Source: an uncultured Lachnospiraceae bacterium
Lineage (GTDB): Bacteria > Bacillota > Clostridia > Lachnospirales > Lachnospiraceae
Assembly (NCBI GenBank): GCA_910585295.1
Contig: CAJUDE010000016.1
Span: 1-59,641 of the forward strand
Reading direction: 5' to 3'
Length of the DNA stretch: 59,641 nt
Numbering within the stretch: position 1 is the first letter of the stretch; the number at the start of each line of letters is the position of its first letter. Below, in pieces: positions 41,980 to 49,005 of the stretch. A program made the position numbers and the translations under genes. Below the pieces are notes generated by a model. The model did no database searches. It saw only the letters and a list, made by a program, of their open reading frames with translations, and had not been told where the DNA came from.

Positions 41980-42008
41980 TTTAGCGTTGTAAAAAATAAT
42001 TGGAAAAA

Positions 42009-42080
42009 GCACCCATAGTTTAACGGATAAAATACCAGATTCCGGTTCTGGGGCTGGGGGTTCGATTCCCTCTGGGTGCA
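42009..42080 (+). tRNA. tRNA-Arg (anticodon CCG)
   Basis: 72 bases. Acceptor arms GCACCCA (42009-42015) and TGGGTGC (42073-42079) pair fully, with discriminator A at 42080. Anticodon arm CCAGA-TTCCGGT-TCTGG gives anticodon CCG, reading the Arg codon CGG. The T loop TTCGATTC is normal. The 3' CCA is not encoded. Confidence 0.95.
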
Positions 42081-42106
42081 TTAAGTTTTTAAAGTTATTG
42101 TTTTAT

Positions 42107-42236
42107 TTCCGCGGAACTTAGCCAAGCAGCCGTGCCCATGCGGATATTTGGCGAATGCCGCGAGGACTGCCTTTGGGGTCCAAAAGGACAAGTTAGGCCA
42201 TGCCCTGCAGCTTGTTGCAGGGGATTTGGTTGGAGC
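42107..42236. repeat. Palindromic repeat block H, copy 3 of the GCCAAGCAGCCG element
   Basis: AGCCAAGCAGCCGTGCCCAT, then GCGGATATTTGGCGAATGCC and GCGAGG, a diverged copy of the elements at 9353 and 34898. The second half (CCAAAAGGACAAGTTAGGCC, then CCCTGCAGCTTGTTGCAGGG) matches the second half of copy 1 with paired changes in the stem. It lies between the tRNA and the SH3 lipoprotein gene. Confidence 0.85.
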
Positions 42237-42284
42237 AGATAATTAGGAATAGAGTAATGGTTGATAGAATATTAAGGAGCAAGA

Positions 42285-43505
42285 ATGAATTATAGAGATA
42301 ATAAAGATAGTCAGGGATTTGAGCGTGGAATCATAATAGATAGGATTACAGATTTTTTAAAGAGGAATATGCGGTATATTTCCAAGGGCGCAATGGTGTT
42401 TGCATTGGCAGCAGTCTTAATGTTGACTGGCTGTAATGAAGAGAACGGCAAAAAAGGGCAGGATGCGCAGCAGCCAACGCCAGAAGCCACACAAGAGCCG
42501 ACAGAACAGCCTGAGGTAAAGGATGACGAGTACGAAGTGGAAGTGCAGCCTGAGGTAAAAGAGCTGATATCCACATATTACAATGCCTATGATGCAGGGG
42601 ATGTAAAGAAATTGGATTCCATTACGGAGTCTCTTTCTGATATGGAAAAAAGCTATATCAAGATGCTGAATGAATATGTGGAGAGCCACAGCGACATCAA
42701 ATGCTATACCAAAGAAGGGCTGGAAGAAGGGTCTTATCTGGTGTCCGTAACTTTTGACATGAATTTCAGCGATGTGGAGGGCGGACTTCCAGGAATGGAT
42801 TTCTTCTATATTAAGACAGGGGAAAAAGGCCTTTATATTGATAACCTCTACAGTTCTTTCAACCGTGAAGTGGGAGAGCAGGAGACAGCGAAAGAGATTG
42901 ACGATTTGATTAAGGAATTTGAGGGCGGAGATGATGTGCAGAAGCTCCGTGCAGAATTCCAGGACAAGTATGAGAAAGCGTTGGAAGCAGACGAGAAGCT
43001 GAAGGAAATGGCAGATAAGGTGAAGGACGCCATCAGGGATTGGTCAAGTTCTTATACGCCGGAAGAAAAGGAAGAAGAGGAAGGCAAAGAGGATAAGAAG
43101 GATAAGAAGGATAAGAAGGATACCAAGAATAAGAAGAAAAAAGATAAAAAGGATAAAAAAGAAGATACAGAACAGAAGGATGATGGGTCCGAAGAGCAGA
43201 ATGATGGGTCAGGGGAGAACCAGGAAGATACGCCTGAAGCCCCGAAAGAGGAAGAAGCGCCACCAGAAGATACTTCTTCAGAAGACACTTCTTCTGGAAT
43301 CAATTATGTGCCGGAAGGCAAAGTCCTTACCGCCAGCAGCAGTTATAACGTGCGTAAGTCCATGAATGAGTCTGCAGAGTTAATTGGGACTACCGCAGAG
43401 GGAGACAGCATCAAAGTTATCTTGAGCTATGCAGAGGGATGGACCAAGGTAGAGTGGAACGGGCTGACAGGATATATCAGAACAGACTTGCTCTTGAATA
43501 ATTAA
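42285..43505 (+). CDS. Lipoprotein with NTF2-like and SH3b domains
   Basis: 406 residues. A lipobox (LMLTGC) lies at about Cys48, after a 28-residue cytoplasmic lead; ATG 42285 has the better ribosome site (AAGGAGC), while ATG 42369 would give a more usual signal peptide. Residues about 85-200 look like an NTF2-type fold, then a helical segment, then a Lys/Asp/Glu low-complexity linker (KKDKKDKKDTKNKKKKDKKD) and acidic/Ser spacer, then a C-terminal bacterial SH3 domain (SSSYNVRKSMNESAELIGTT ... GYIRTDLL) likely binding cell wall. Exact role unknown. Confidence 0.75.
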   Translation: MNYRDNKDSQGFERGIIIDRITDFLKRNMRYISKGAMVFALAAVLMLTGCNEENGKKGQDAQQPTPEATQEPTEQPEVKDDEYEVEVQPEVKELISTYYNAYDAGDVKKLDSITESLSDMEKSYIKMLNEYVESHSDIKCYTKEGLEEGSYLVSVTFDMNFSDVEGGLPGMDFFYIKTGEKGLYIDNLYSSFNREVGEQETAKEIDDLIKEFEGGDDVQKLRAEFQDKYEKALEADEKLKEMADKVKDAIRDWSSSYTPEEKEEEEGKEDKKDKKDKKDTKNKKKKDKKDKKEDTEQKDDGSEEQNDGSGENQEDTPEAPKEEEAPPEDTSSEDTSSGINYVPEGKVLTASSSYNVRKSMNESAELIGTTAEGDSIKVILSYAEGWTKVEWNGLTGYIRTDLLLNN

Positions 43506-43523
43506 TCTTTTCAGAACATAGAG

Positions 43524-43556
43524 AGGAGAATTGCCTGAAAAGGCAGTTCTCTTTTT
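43524..43556 (+). terminator. Terminator of the SH3 lipoprotein gene
   Basis: AGGAGAATTGCCT pairs with AGGCAGTTCTCT around GAAA, followed by TTTTT. Its T-tract leads directly into repeat block I. Confidence 0.85.
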
Positions 43557-43745
43557 ATCTTATAGGAAATACCGTGTTACTATGAAGTGTTAAAGTGTAT
43601 AAATTTCCTATAAGATAAAAAAATTATGCGCAGCTCGCGGAGAGGGAATTTATTGCTGCGCAATCCGCTCGCGCGCGGAGAATGCGCTGTACGCATTCTT
43701 TTTCATCTTATAGGAAAGGCATTGCCCGCTTTGCCCTAGTATTCC
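43553..43745. repeat. Palindromic repeat block I, second copy of the block E start
   Basis: About 150 bases (43553-43705) nearly identical to 27571-27722: hairpin CTTATAGGAAA...TTTCCTATAAG, then TATGCGCAGCTCGCGGAGAG, then hairpin GAATGCG...CGCATTC (43680-43698) with tail TTTTTC, then another CTTATAGGAAA start. Differences include TTTTCTATAAG to TTTCCTATAAG, which improves pairing. Like block E it abuts a terminator T-tract. No coding content. Confidence 0.88.
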
Positions 43746-43802
43746 TAGTATAAAAAATGTAAAATGTCCCACCCTAATAGGAAAACACATTAGGAGGAGA
43801 TT

Positions 43803-44234
43803 ATGCATAATTATCAGGAGATCAATGTACTAAAGGAGACCAGAAGGAACGCTTCCATGGCGGTAAATGCGATTGATGCGTTGATGGGCAAAGTTTATAA
43901 CCAGGAATTTGCATATGAGCTGGCTTCCCAGAAAAACCGATTTCAGGAATTTGAACGCAAAGCGGAGGCAGGCTTGTGGCAGCATGGGTTGATGGCACGG
44001 AAAGCTATTCTGGATAAAGCCATGTTGTGGGGGGCTATACAGGCAAATACGATGTTGAATATCAGCACTCCGCATGTGGCGGACATGATGATACAGGGAA
44101 ATACCAGAGGGATTGCAGAGCTTATGAAAGTAAAACATAACAATAAAAATACAGGGAGCTTTGCCAATGAATTGGCAGAGGAATTGATGGATTTTGAAGA
44201 AGAAAATATTGAGAGGCTAAAAAGGTTTTTATAA
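43803..44234 (+). CDS. Unknown helical protein
   Basis: 143 residues, strong ribosome site (AGGAGGAG) 3-10 bases before ATG. No family recognised. Predicted by eye as all-helical, with a Met/Ala-rich middle (KAILDKAMLWGAIQANTMLN), no signal peptide and no membrane segment, so probably cytoplasmic. It lies 17 bases before rluF on the same strand and is probably co-transcribed with it. Codon use resembles its neighbours. A short protein, but well supported by its ribosome site and spacing. Confidence 0.75.
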   Translation: MHNYQEINVLKETRRNASMAVNAIDALMGKVYNQEFAYELASQKNRFQEFERKAEAGLWQHGLMARKAILDKAMLWGAIQANTMLNISTPHVADMMIQGNTRGIAELMKVKHNNKNTGSFANELAEELMDFEEENIERLKRFL

Positions 44235-44251
44235 AGGTGTGAGGGTTACAA

Positions 44252-44962
44252 ATGTTAGAATCAGTCAGAATTAATAAATATCTCAGTGAGGCAGGGGTTT
44301 GTTCCAGAAGGGAAGCAGACCGGCAAATTGAAAAAGGGAACATTACAATCAATGGAAGGGCAGCCCTTATGGGGGACAAAGTATACCCAGGGGATATTGT
44401 AATATATGGGAACAGGAAAGTGTCTATGGAGGAACAGGCGGTGCTCCTTGCCGTGAATAAGCCAGTGGGGATTGTCTGTACATCCGAGAAACGGGAGAAA
44501 GACAATATTGTGGATTTTATAGGCTATCCAAAACGGATCTATCCCATTGGCAGGCTGGACAAAAGTTCCCATGGGCTGATTTTAATGACGAACCAGGGGG
44601 GATTGGCAGACCAGATTATGCGCAGCAGGAATTTCCATGAAAAGGAATATATTGTGAAAGTGAACCATGACGTGACAGGGGAATTTTTAAGGGGATTGTC
44701 CCATGGCGTCTACTTAGAAGAACTGGAGGCGTCTACCAGGCCATGCCAGGTGGAAAAAGTAGGGAGGCGCGCTTTCCGCATTATTTTAACTCAGGGGATG
44801 AACCGTCAGATTAGGCGTATGTGCGAATATTTCGGGTACCGCGTGGTGGACTTAAAAAGGGTGCGGGTGATGAATATCCGGCTGGGGGACCTAAAGGAAG
44901 GCGCGTACCGGGAGGTTGCCGGACAGGAATTAAAGGAATTGCAGGAACAGTTGAAAGGATAG
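44252..44962 (+). CDS. 23S rRNA pseudouridine synthase, RluF/RluB family
   Basis: 236 residues. N-terminal S4 RNA-binding domain (VRINKYLSEAGVCSRREADR), then the pseudouridine synthase domain with catalytic Asp in IGRLDKSSHGLILMTN and QGMNRQIRRMCEYFGYRV. Small RsuA/RluB/RluF-type enzyme; sequence details (GVCSRREAD, NRQIRRMCE) favour RluF-like modification of 23S rRNA. It is six bases before ligA. Confidence 0.88.
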   Translation: MLESVRINKYLSEAGVCSRREADRQIEKGNITINGRAALMGDKVYPGDIVIYGNRKVSMEEQAVLLAVNKPVGIVCTSEKREKDNIVDFIGYPKRIYPIGRLDKSSHGLILMTNQGGLADQIMRSRNFHEKEYIVKVNHDVTGEFLRGLSHGVYLEELEASTRPCQVEKVGRRAFRIILTQGMNRQIRRMCEYFGYRVVDLKRVRVMNIRLGDLKEGAYREVAGQELKELQEQLKG

Positions 44963-44967
44963 GGATT

Positions 44968-46971
44968 ATGGACAGGAATCAGGCGGAAGCAAGGATACAG
45001 AACCTTCGGGAAGAGTTGGAGCGCCATATCAATCTATATTATAATATGGACACCCCAGAAATCAGCGATTATGAATATGATACCATGATGCAGGAATTAA
45101 AGTCGCTGGAAAAGGAATTCCCTGACCTGGTGATAGAAACCTCCCCCACACAAAAAGTAGGGGGGACGGCAAAACGGGAGGCGGGCGTGCTGGTACGGCA
45201 TAATGTCCCCATGTTAAGCCTGCAGGACGTATTTTCCAAAGAAGAAGTTGAGGAATTTGTGGAAGAGATGCAAGAGCAGCTTGAAAATCCGGAATTTGTG
45301 GTAGAGTATAAAATTGACGGCCTGTCCATGGCGCTCCGGTACGAAGAGGGGGCGCTCAAAACGGCAGTCACCCGTGGGGACGGGGTGAATTTTGGGGAAG
45401 ATGTGACAGCCAATGCAAAAGTGATTTCTGATGTTAAGAAGAAACTGAAAGCCCCAGTAGAATATCTGGAAATCCGCGGCGAGGTATATATGAAGAATAA
45501 GGACTTTGAGCGGGTCAATGAGATGCAGGAATTAAATGGGAAAAAACCTTTTGCCAATCCGAGGAATTGCGCGGCAGGCACATTGCGCCAGTTAGACAGC
45601 AAAGTAACAAAAGAGCGCGGCTTATCCATGTTTGTATTTAACATTCAGCAAATCCGCGGGATGGAATTGGAAACCCATACGCAGGGGTACGAGTATTTAA
45701 AGAAAAATGGGATCCCTGTGATTGACGGATACCGCGTCTGCCAAAGCAAAGAAGAAGTTTGGGAAGCCATTTCTTTTATTGGGGAAAGCCGGGGCGGCTT
45801 AGGGTATGATATAGACGGTGCAGTGGTGAAAATTAATTCTCTGGCAGACCGGGAGAAATTAGGGGCAACTTCCAAAGTGCCGCGCTGGGCAGTCGCTTAT
45901 AAATATCCCCCAGAGGAAAAGGAAACGACTTTGCTGGATGTGGAGCTGTCAGTGGGGCGTACAGGAAGGATCACCCCTACCGCAGTGTTTGAGCCGGTGC
46001 GGCTGTGCGGCACCAGCGTATCCCGGGCGACCCTCCATAACCAGGATTTTATTGATGAACTCGATGTCCACATTGGCGACCGGATTATGGTCTATAAATC
46101 GGGGGAAATTATCCCTAAAATCCGAAGGGTTTTAAAAGAAAAACGCCCAGCCCATGCCGAGCCGTACCAACTGCCAGGGCATTGCCCTGTATGTGGCGCG
46201 AAGGCTCAGAGGGAAAAGGATAATGCAGACTTAAAATGCACGTCCCCCAATTGCCCGGCCCAACGGGAACGCCATATTATAAATTTTGTTGGGCGGGATG
46301 CCATGGACATCAAAGGGTTTGGGACAGTGTACGTAGAAGAATTGGTACGCCTTGGGTACCTGGAAGATATTGCAGATATCTATGTGTTAAAAGAACATAG
46401 GGACGACTTGATTGCGCAGGGGGTCATTGGAAAGGAAAAGAACACCGATAAGCTGCTGGACGCCATAGAAAAATCCAAAGAAAATGACGCCTATCAGCTA
46501 TTGACTGGATTTGGGATCCCGAATGTGGGGAAAGCCGCGGCCAAATCTATTTTGAGGGAATTTAAAAGCATTCAGAATTTGAGGGAGGCAGATGCGGAAG
46601 CATTAAAGAATGTGAATGATATTGGGGAAGTCAGCGCCAATTGCATTCTGGAATTTTTTAAAGACCCCAAAAACCAAAAAATAGTGGGGCGGATGGAGCA
46701 ATATGGGGTAAACATGGAATCAAAAGAGCAGCCTAGGGGGACTAAATTCCAGGGAATGACTTTTGTAGTCACAGGGACGCTCAAGGGCATGGAGCGCAAA
46801 GAGGCCTCTGCAATAATCGAGCAGCAGGGCGGCAAAGTGTCTGGCTCAGTTTCCAAAAAGACCACAATGGTCCTGGCAGGGGAAAATGCCGGGAGCAAGC
46901 TTATAAAGGCGCAGGAGCTTGGCGTGAAAATTATTTCAGAGGAAGAATTGCTCGCCATGTTGGAAAGGTAA
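44968..46971 (+). CDS. ligA: NAD-dependent DNA ligase
   Basis: 667 residues, full length. It seals nicks in replication and repair. Ia domain (1-about 65), adenylation domain with the active Lys in EYKIDGLSMALRY (about 116), OB fold, Cys4 zinc finger (CPVCGA ... LKCTSPNCPAQ), helix-hairpin-helix repeats, and a C-terminal BRCT domain (GMTFVVTGTLKGMERKEASA). ATG 44968 follows AAAGGATAGGG just after rluF; an in-frame extension overlaps rluF and is rejected. Confidence 0.96.
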   Translation: MDRNQAEARIQNLREELERHINLYYNMDTPEISDYEYDTMMQELKSLEKEFPDLVIETSPTQKVGGTAKREAGVLVRHNVPMLSLQDVFSKEEVEEFVEEMQEQLENPEFVVEYKIDGLSMALRYEEGALKTAVTRGDGVNFGEDVTANAKVISDVKKKLKAPVEYLEIRGEVYMKNKDFERVNEMQELNGKKPFANPRNCAAGTLRQLDSKVTKERGLSMFVFNIQQIRGMELETHTQGYEYLKKNGIPVIDGYRVCQSKEEVWEAISFIGESRGGLGYDIDGAVVKINSLADREKLGATSKVPRWAVAYKYPPEEKETTLLDVELSVGRTGRITPTAVFEPVRLCGTSVSRATLHNQDFIDELDVHIGDRIMVYKSGEIIPKIRRVLKEKRPAHAEPYQLPGHCPVCGAKAQREKDNADLKCTSPNCPAQRERHIINFVGRDAMDIKGFGTVYVEELVRLGYLEDIADIYVLKEHRDDLIAQGVIGKEKNTDKLLDAIEKSKENDAYQLLTGFGIPNVGKAAAKSILREFKSIQNLREADAEALKNVNDIGEVSANCILEFFKDPKNQKIVGRMEQYGVNMESKEQPRGTKFQGMTFVVTGTLKGMERKEASAIIEQQGGKVSGSVSKKTTMVLAGENAGSKLIKAQELGVKIISEEELLAMLER

Positions 46972-47084
46972 CTCAGTCCATACATGGGCGCGGGTTTGGG
47001 GGCTGTCCTTGCCATTTATGGATAGCTGCCCATAGGATATACGGGATGCTATAGGGATTTGCCAGGAGAAAGAAGGGAAAATTT

Positions 47085-48020
47085 ATGCCAATTAAGGTGC
47101 AGAGTGATTTGCCGGCCAAAGAAACACTAGAGCGGGAAAATGTATTTACTATGGATGAAAACAGGGCGCTCCATCAGGATATCCGCCCAATTGAAGTAGG
47201 GATTTTGAATTTAATGCCATTAAAAGAGGAAACAGAGCTGCAAATCCTCCGGGAGCTTTCTAATACGCCGCTGCAGGTAGATGTGGCATTTGTAGTGGCA
47301 GGCAGCCATGAGTCCCGCAATACTTCCAGCAGCCACCTGAACAAATTTTACCATACCTTTGAAGAAATCAGGGGGCGGAAATTTGATGGGTTTATTATTA
47401 CCGGGGCGCCAGTGGAGAAAATAGAATATGAGGACGTGGACTATTGGGAAGAATTAGAACAGATTTTTGAATGGACGAAAACAAATGTGACTTCTACCAT
47501 GCACCTTTGCTGGGGGGCGCAGGCTGGGCTGTACTACCACTATGGGATCCCAAAGGAAATGCTGGGGCATAAGATGTTCGGGCTGTTTGAGCATAAAGTG
47601 CAAAACCGTAAGATCCCATTGGTTCGGGGCTTTGATGATTATTTCTTGGCGCCTCATTCTAGGCATACCCAGGTGAGGAAAGAGGATATTGAACGGGAGC
47701 CGGAACTTACAATTTTGGCGGAATCAGAAGAAGCCGGGGCTTATTTGATTATGGACACCACTGGGAAGAAAATATTTGTTATGGGCCATCCTGAGTATGA
47801 CCGTGTTACCCTCCACACGGAATACATACGGGATAAGGAGAAAGGGCTTGATATTCAGCTCCCTAAAAATTATTATAAGGGGGATGACTGTACCATCCGC
47901 CCGAACCTGCAATGGCGCGCCCATGCAAATACTTTGTATACAAATTGGTTAAACTACTATGTATACCAGGCAACGCCGTATGAATACACCACAGTGCCTA
48001 TGAAACATACAGATGCATAA
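47085..48020 (+). CDS. metA: Homoserine O-acetyltransferase, MetA type
   Basis: 311 residues. It activates homoserine for methionine synthesis. Catalytic Cys142 (MHLCWGAQ), His235 and Glu237 (MGHPEYD) fall at the family positions. Residue 111 is Glu (GAPVEKIEY); in this family Glu111 marks acetyl-CoA use and Gly111 succinyl-CoA use, so acetyl transfer is predicted. Ribosome site AGAAAGAAGGGA. It stands alone after ligA; no SAM riboswitch or T-box was seen in the 113-base gap upstream. Confidence 0.92.
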   Translation: MPIKVQSDLPAKETLERENVFTMDENRALHQDIRPIEVGILNLMPLKEETELQILRELSNTPLQVDVAFVVAGSHESRNTSSSHLNKFYHTFEEIRGRKFDGFIITGAPVEKIEYEDVDYWEELEQIFEWTKTNVTSTMHLCWGAQAGLYYHYGIPKEMLGHKMFGLFEHKVQNRKIPLVRGFDDYFLAPHSRHTQVRKEDIEREPELTILAESEEAGAYLIMDTTGKKIFVMGHPEYDRVTLHTEYIRDKEKGLDIQLPKNYYKGDDCTIRPNLQWRAHANTLYTNWLNYYVYQATPYEYTTVPMKHTDA

Positions 48021-48085
48021 GCATGTAACGATGCGGCCAGATGCTTTCGCGTGATGAAAATATATAGAAAACCAGCAGAATCGCT

Positions 48086-48113
48086 TTGCAAATTATGGGA
48101 ATTCTGCTATAAT
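48086..48113 (+). promoter_or_regulatory. Promoter of the yqhY-type gene
   Basis: TTGCAA (48086-48091), 16-base spacer, TATAAT (48108-48113) with extended TGC. It would begin the Asp23-nusB transcript. Confidence 0.7.
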
Positions 48114-48145
48114 AGGAAAATGAATAAGTTTAGGAGGCGCAGATA

Positions 48146-48523
48146 ATGGCTGAAGATAGGAAAGCATATATGATAAAAGATGACAACCTTGGGGAAGTTC
48201 GTATTGCGGACGAGGTGATTGCGATTATTGCAGGCCTTGCTGCTACAGAGGTGGAAGGCGTAAGCTCCATGGCAGGGAATATCACCAATGAATTGGTGAG
48301 CAAGCTGGGGATGAAGAACCTTTCTAAAGGGATTAAGGTGGATATCAAAGAAAATGTTGTGAGGGCAGACGTGGCATTAAATATCCGTTTTGGCTATGCG
48401 ATTCCAGAAGTGTCATTAAAAGTGCAGGAACGGGTGAAGTCCGCCATCGAAAATATGACTGGGCTGGAAGTGAGCAGCGTGAATGTACGCATTGCCAGCG
48501 TGGATATGGAAAAGCACAAATAG
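48146..48523 (+). CDS. Asp23/Gls24 family protein (YqhY type)
   Basis: 125 residues. DUF322/Asp23 features: ADEVIAIIAGLAATEVEGVS near 20-40 and VSLKVQERVKSAIENMTGLE. Its place just before nusB matches yqhY of Bacillus, a gene linked to control of fatty acid synthesis. Preceded by TAGGAGG. A terminator lies between it and nusB. Confidence 0.88.
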   Translation: MAEDRKAYMIKDDNLGEVRIADEVIAIIAGLAATEVEGVSSMAGNITNELVSKLGMKNLSKGIKVDIKENVVRADVALNIRFGYAIPEVSLKVQERVKSAIENMTGLEVSSVNVRIASVDMEKHK

Positions 48524-48555
48524 AGGAAGCGCATTTTTGTTCTGTATCGTAGATA

Positions 48556-48579
48556 GGCTGTCATTTTTGACAGCCTTTT
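48556..48579 (+). terminator. Terminator between yqhY-type gene and nusB
   Basis: GGCTGTCA (48556-48563), TTTT, TGACAGCC (48568-48575), then TTTT. It may stop part of the transcription so that yqhY is more abundant than the nusB operon. Confidence 0.8.
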
Positions 48580-48609
48580 CGTAAATATAACCACTTTGAA
48601 AGGATGCAT

Positions 48610-49005
48610 ATGAGCAGAAGAGAAGTAAGAGAGCAGATATTTAAACTGTTGTTCCGGGCAGAATTCTACGAAGAGGGGGAATTGCCGGAGCAATTGCAGT
48701 TATTTTTTGAGGAGCTGGACCAGGCGGAGAATAAAGATACCATTTATATCCGGGAGAAGGTGGAGCAGATTTTGGCACGCCTGCCTGAGATTGACAGTAT
48801 GGTCAATGGGGTAGCCCAGGGATGGAAAACTTCCAGGATGGGGAAGGTGGACTTGACCTTGATTCGGCTGGCGGTGTATGAAATTAAGTTTGAGGAAGAG
48901 ATCCCAACCGGGGTGGCAATCAATGAGGCAGTGGAGCTTGCAAAGAGTTATGGGACGGACGGCTCTTCTTCCTTTGTGAATGGGATCCTTGCAAAGCTGG
49001 CATGA
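48610..49005 (+). CDS. nusB: Transcription antitermination protein NusB
   Basis: 131 residues. It binds boxA with NusE (S10) in rRNA antitermination. Typical start SRREVREQIFKLLFRAEFY and end TGVAINEAVELAKSYGTDGS with FVNGIL. ATG 48610 is chosen over ATG 48604 because of spacing from AAAGGA. The stop overlaps the xseA start (ATGATGA). No folD gene lies between nusB and xseA, unlike in Bacillus. Confidence 0.95.
   Translation: MSRREVREQIFKLLFRAEFYEEGELPEQLQLFFEELDQAENKDTIYIREKVEQILARLPEIDSMVNGVAQGWKTSRMGKVDLTLIRLAVYEIKFEEEIPTGVAINEAVELAKSYGTDGSSSFVNGILAKLA

Noticed and set aside
43052..43303. Ser-rich minus-strand frames opposite the SH3 lipoprotein linker
   Set aside because: Antisense of the Lys/Asp repeat; composition is explained by the microsatellite.
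44821..44967. N-terminal extension of ligA into rluF
   Set aside because: It is the rluF sequence in another frame; LigA homologues begin near the ATG at 44968.
46972..47084. SAM riboswitch or T-box before metA
   Set aside because: The gap is short and shows none of the conserved riboswitch or T-box sequences.
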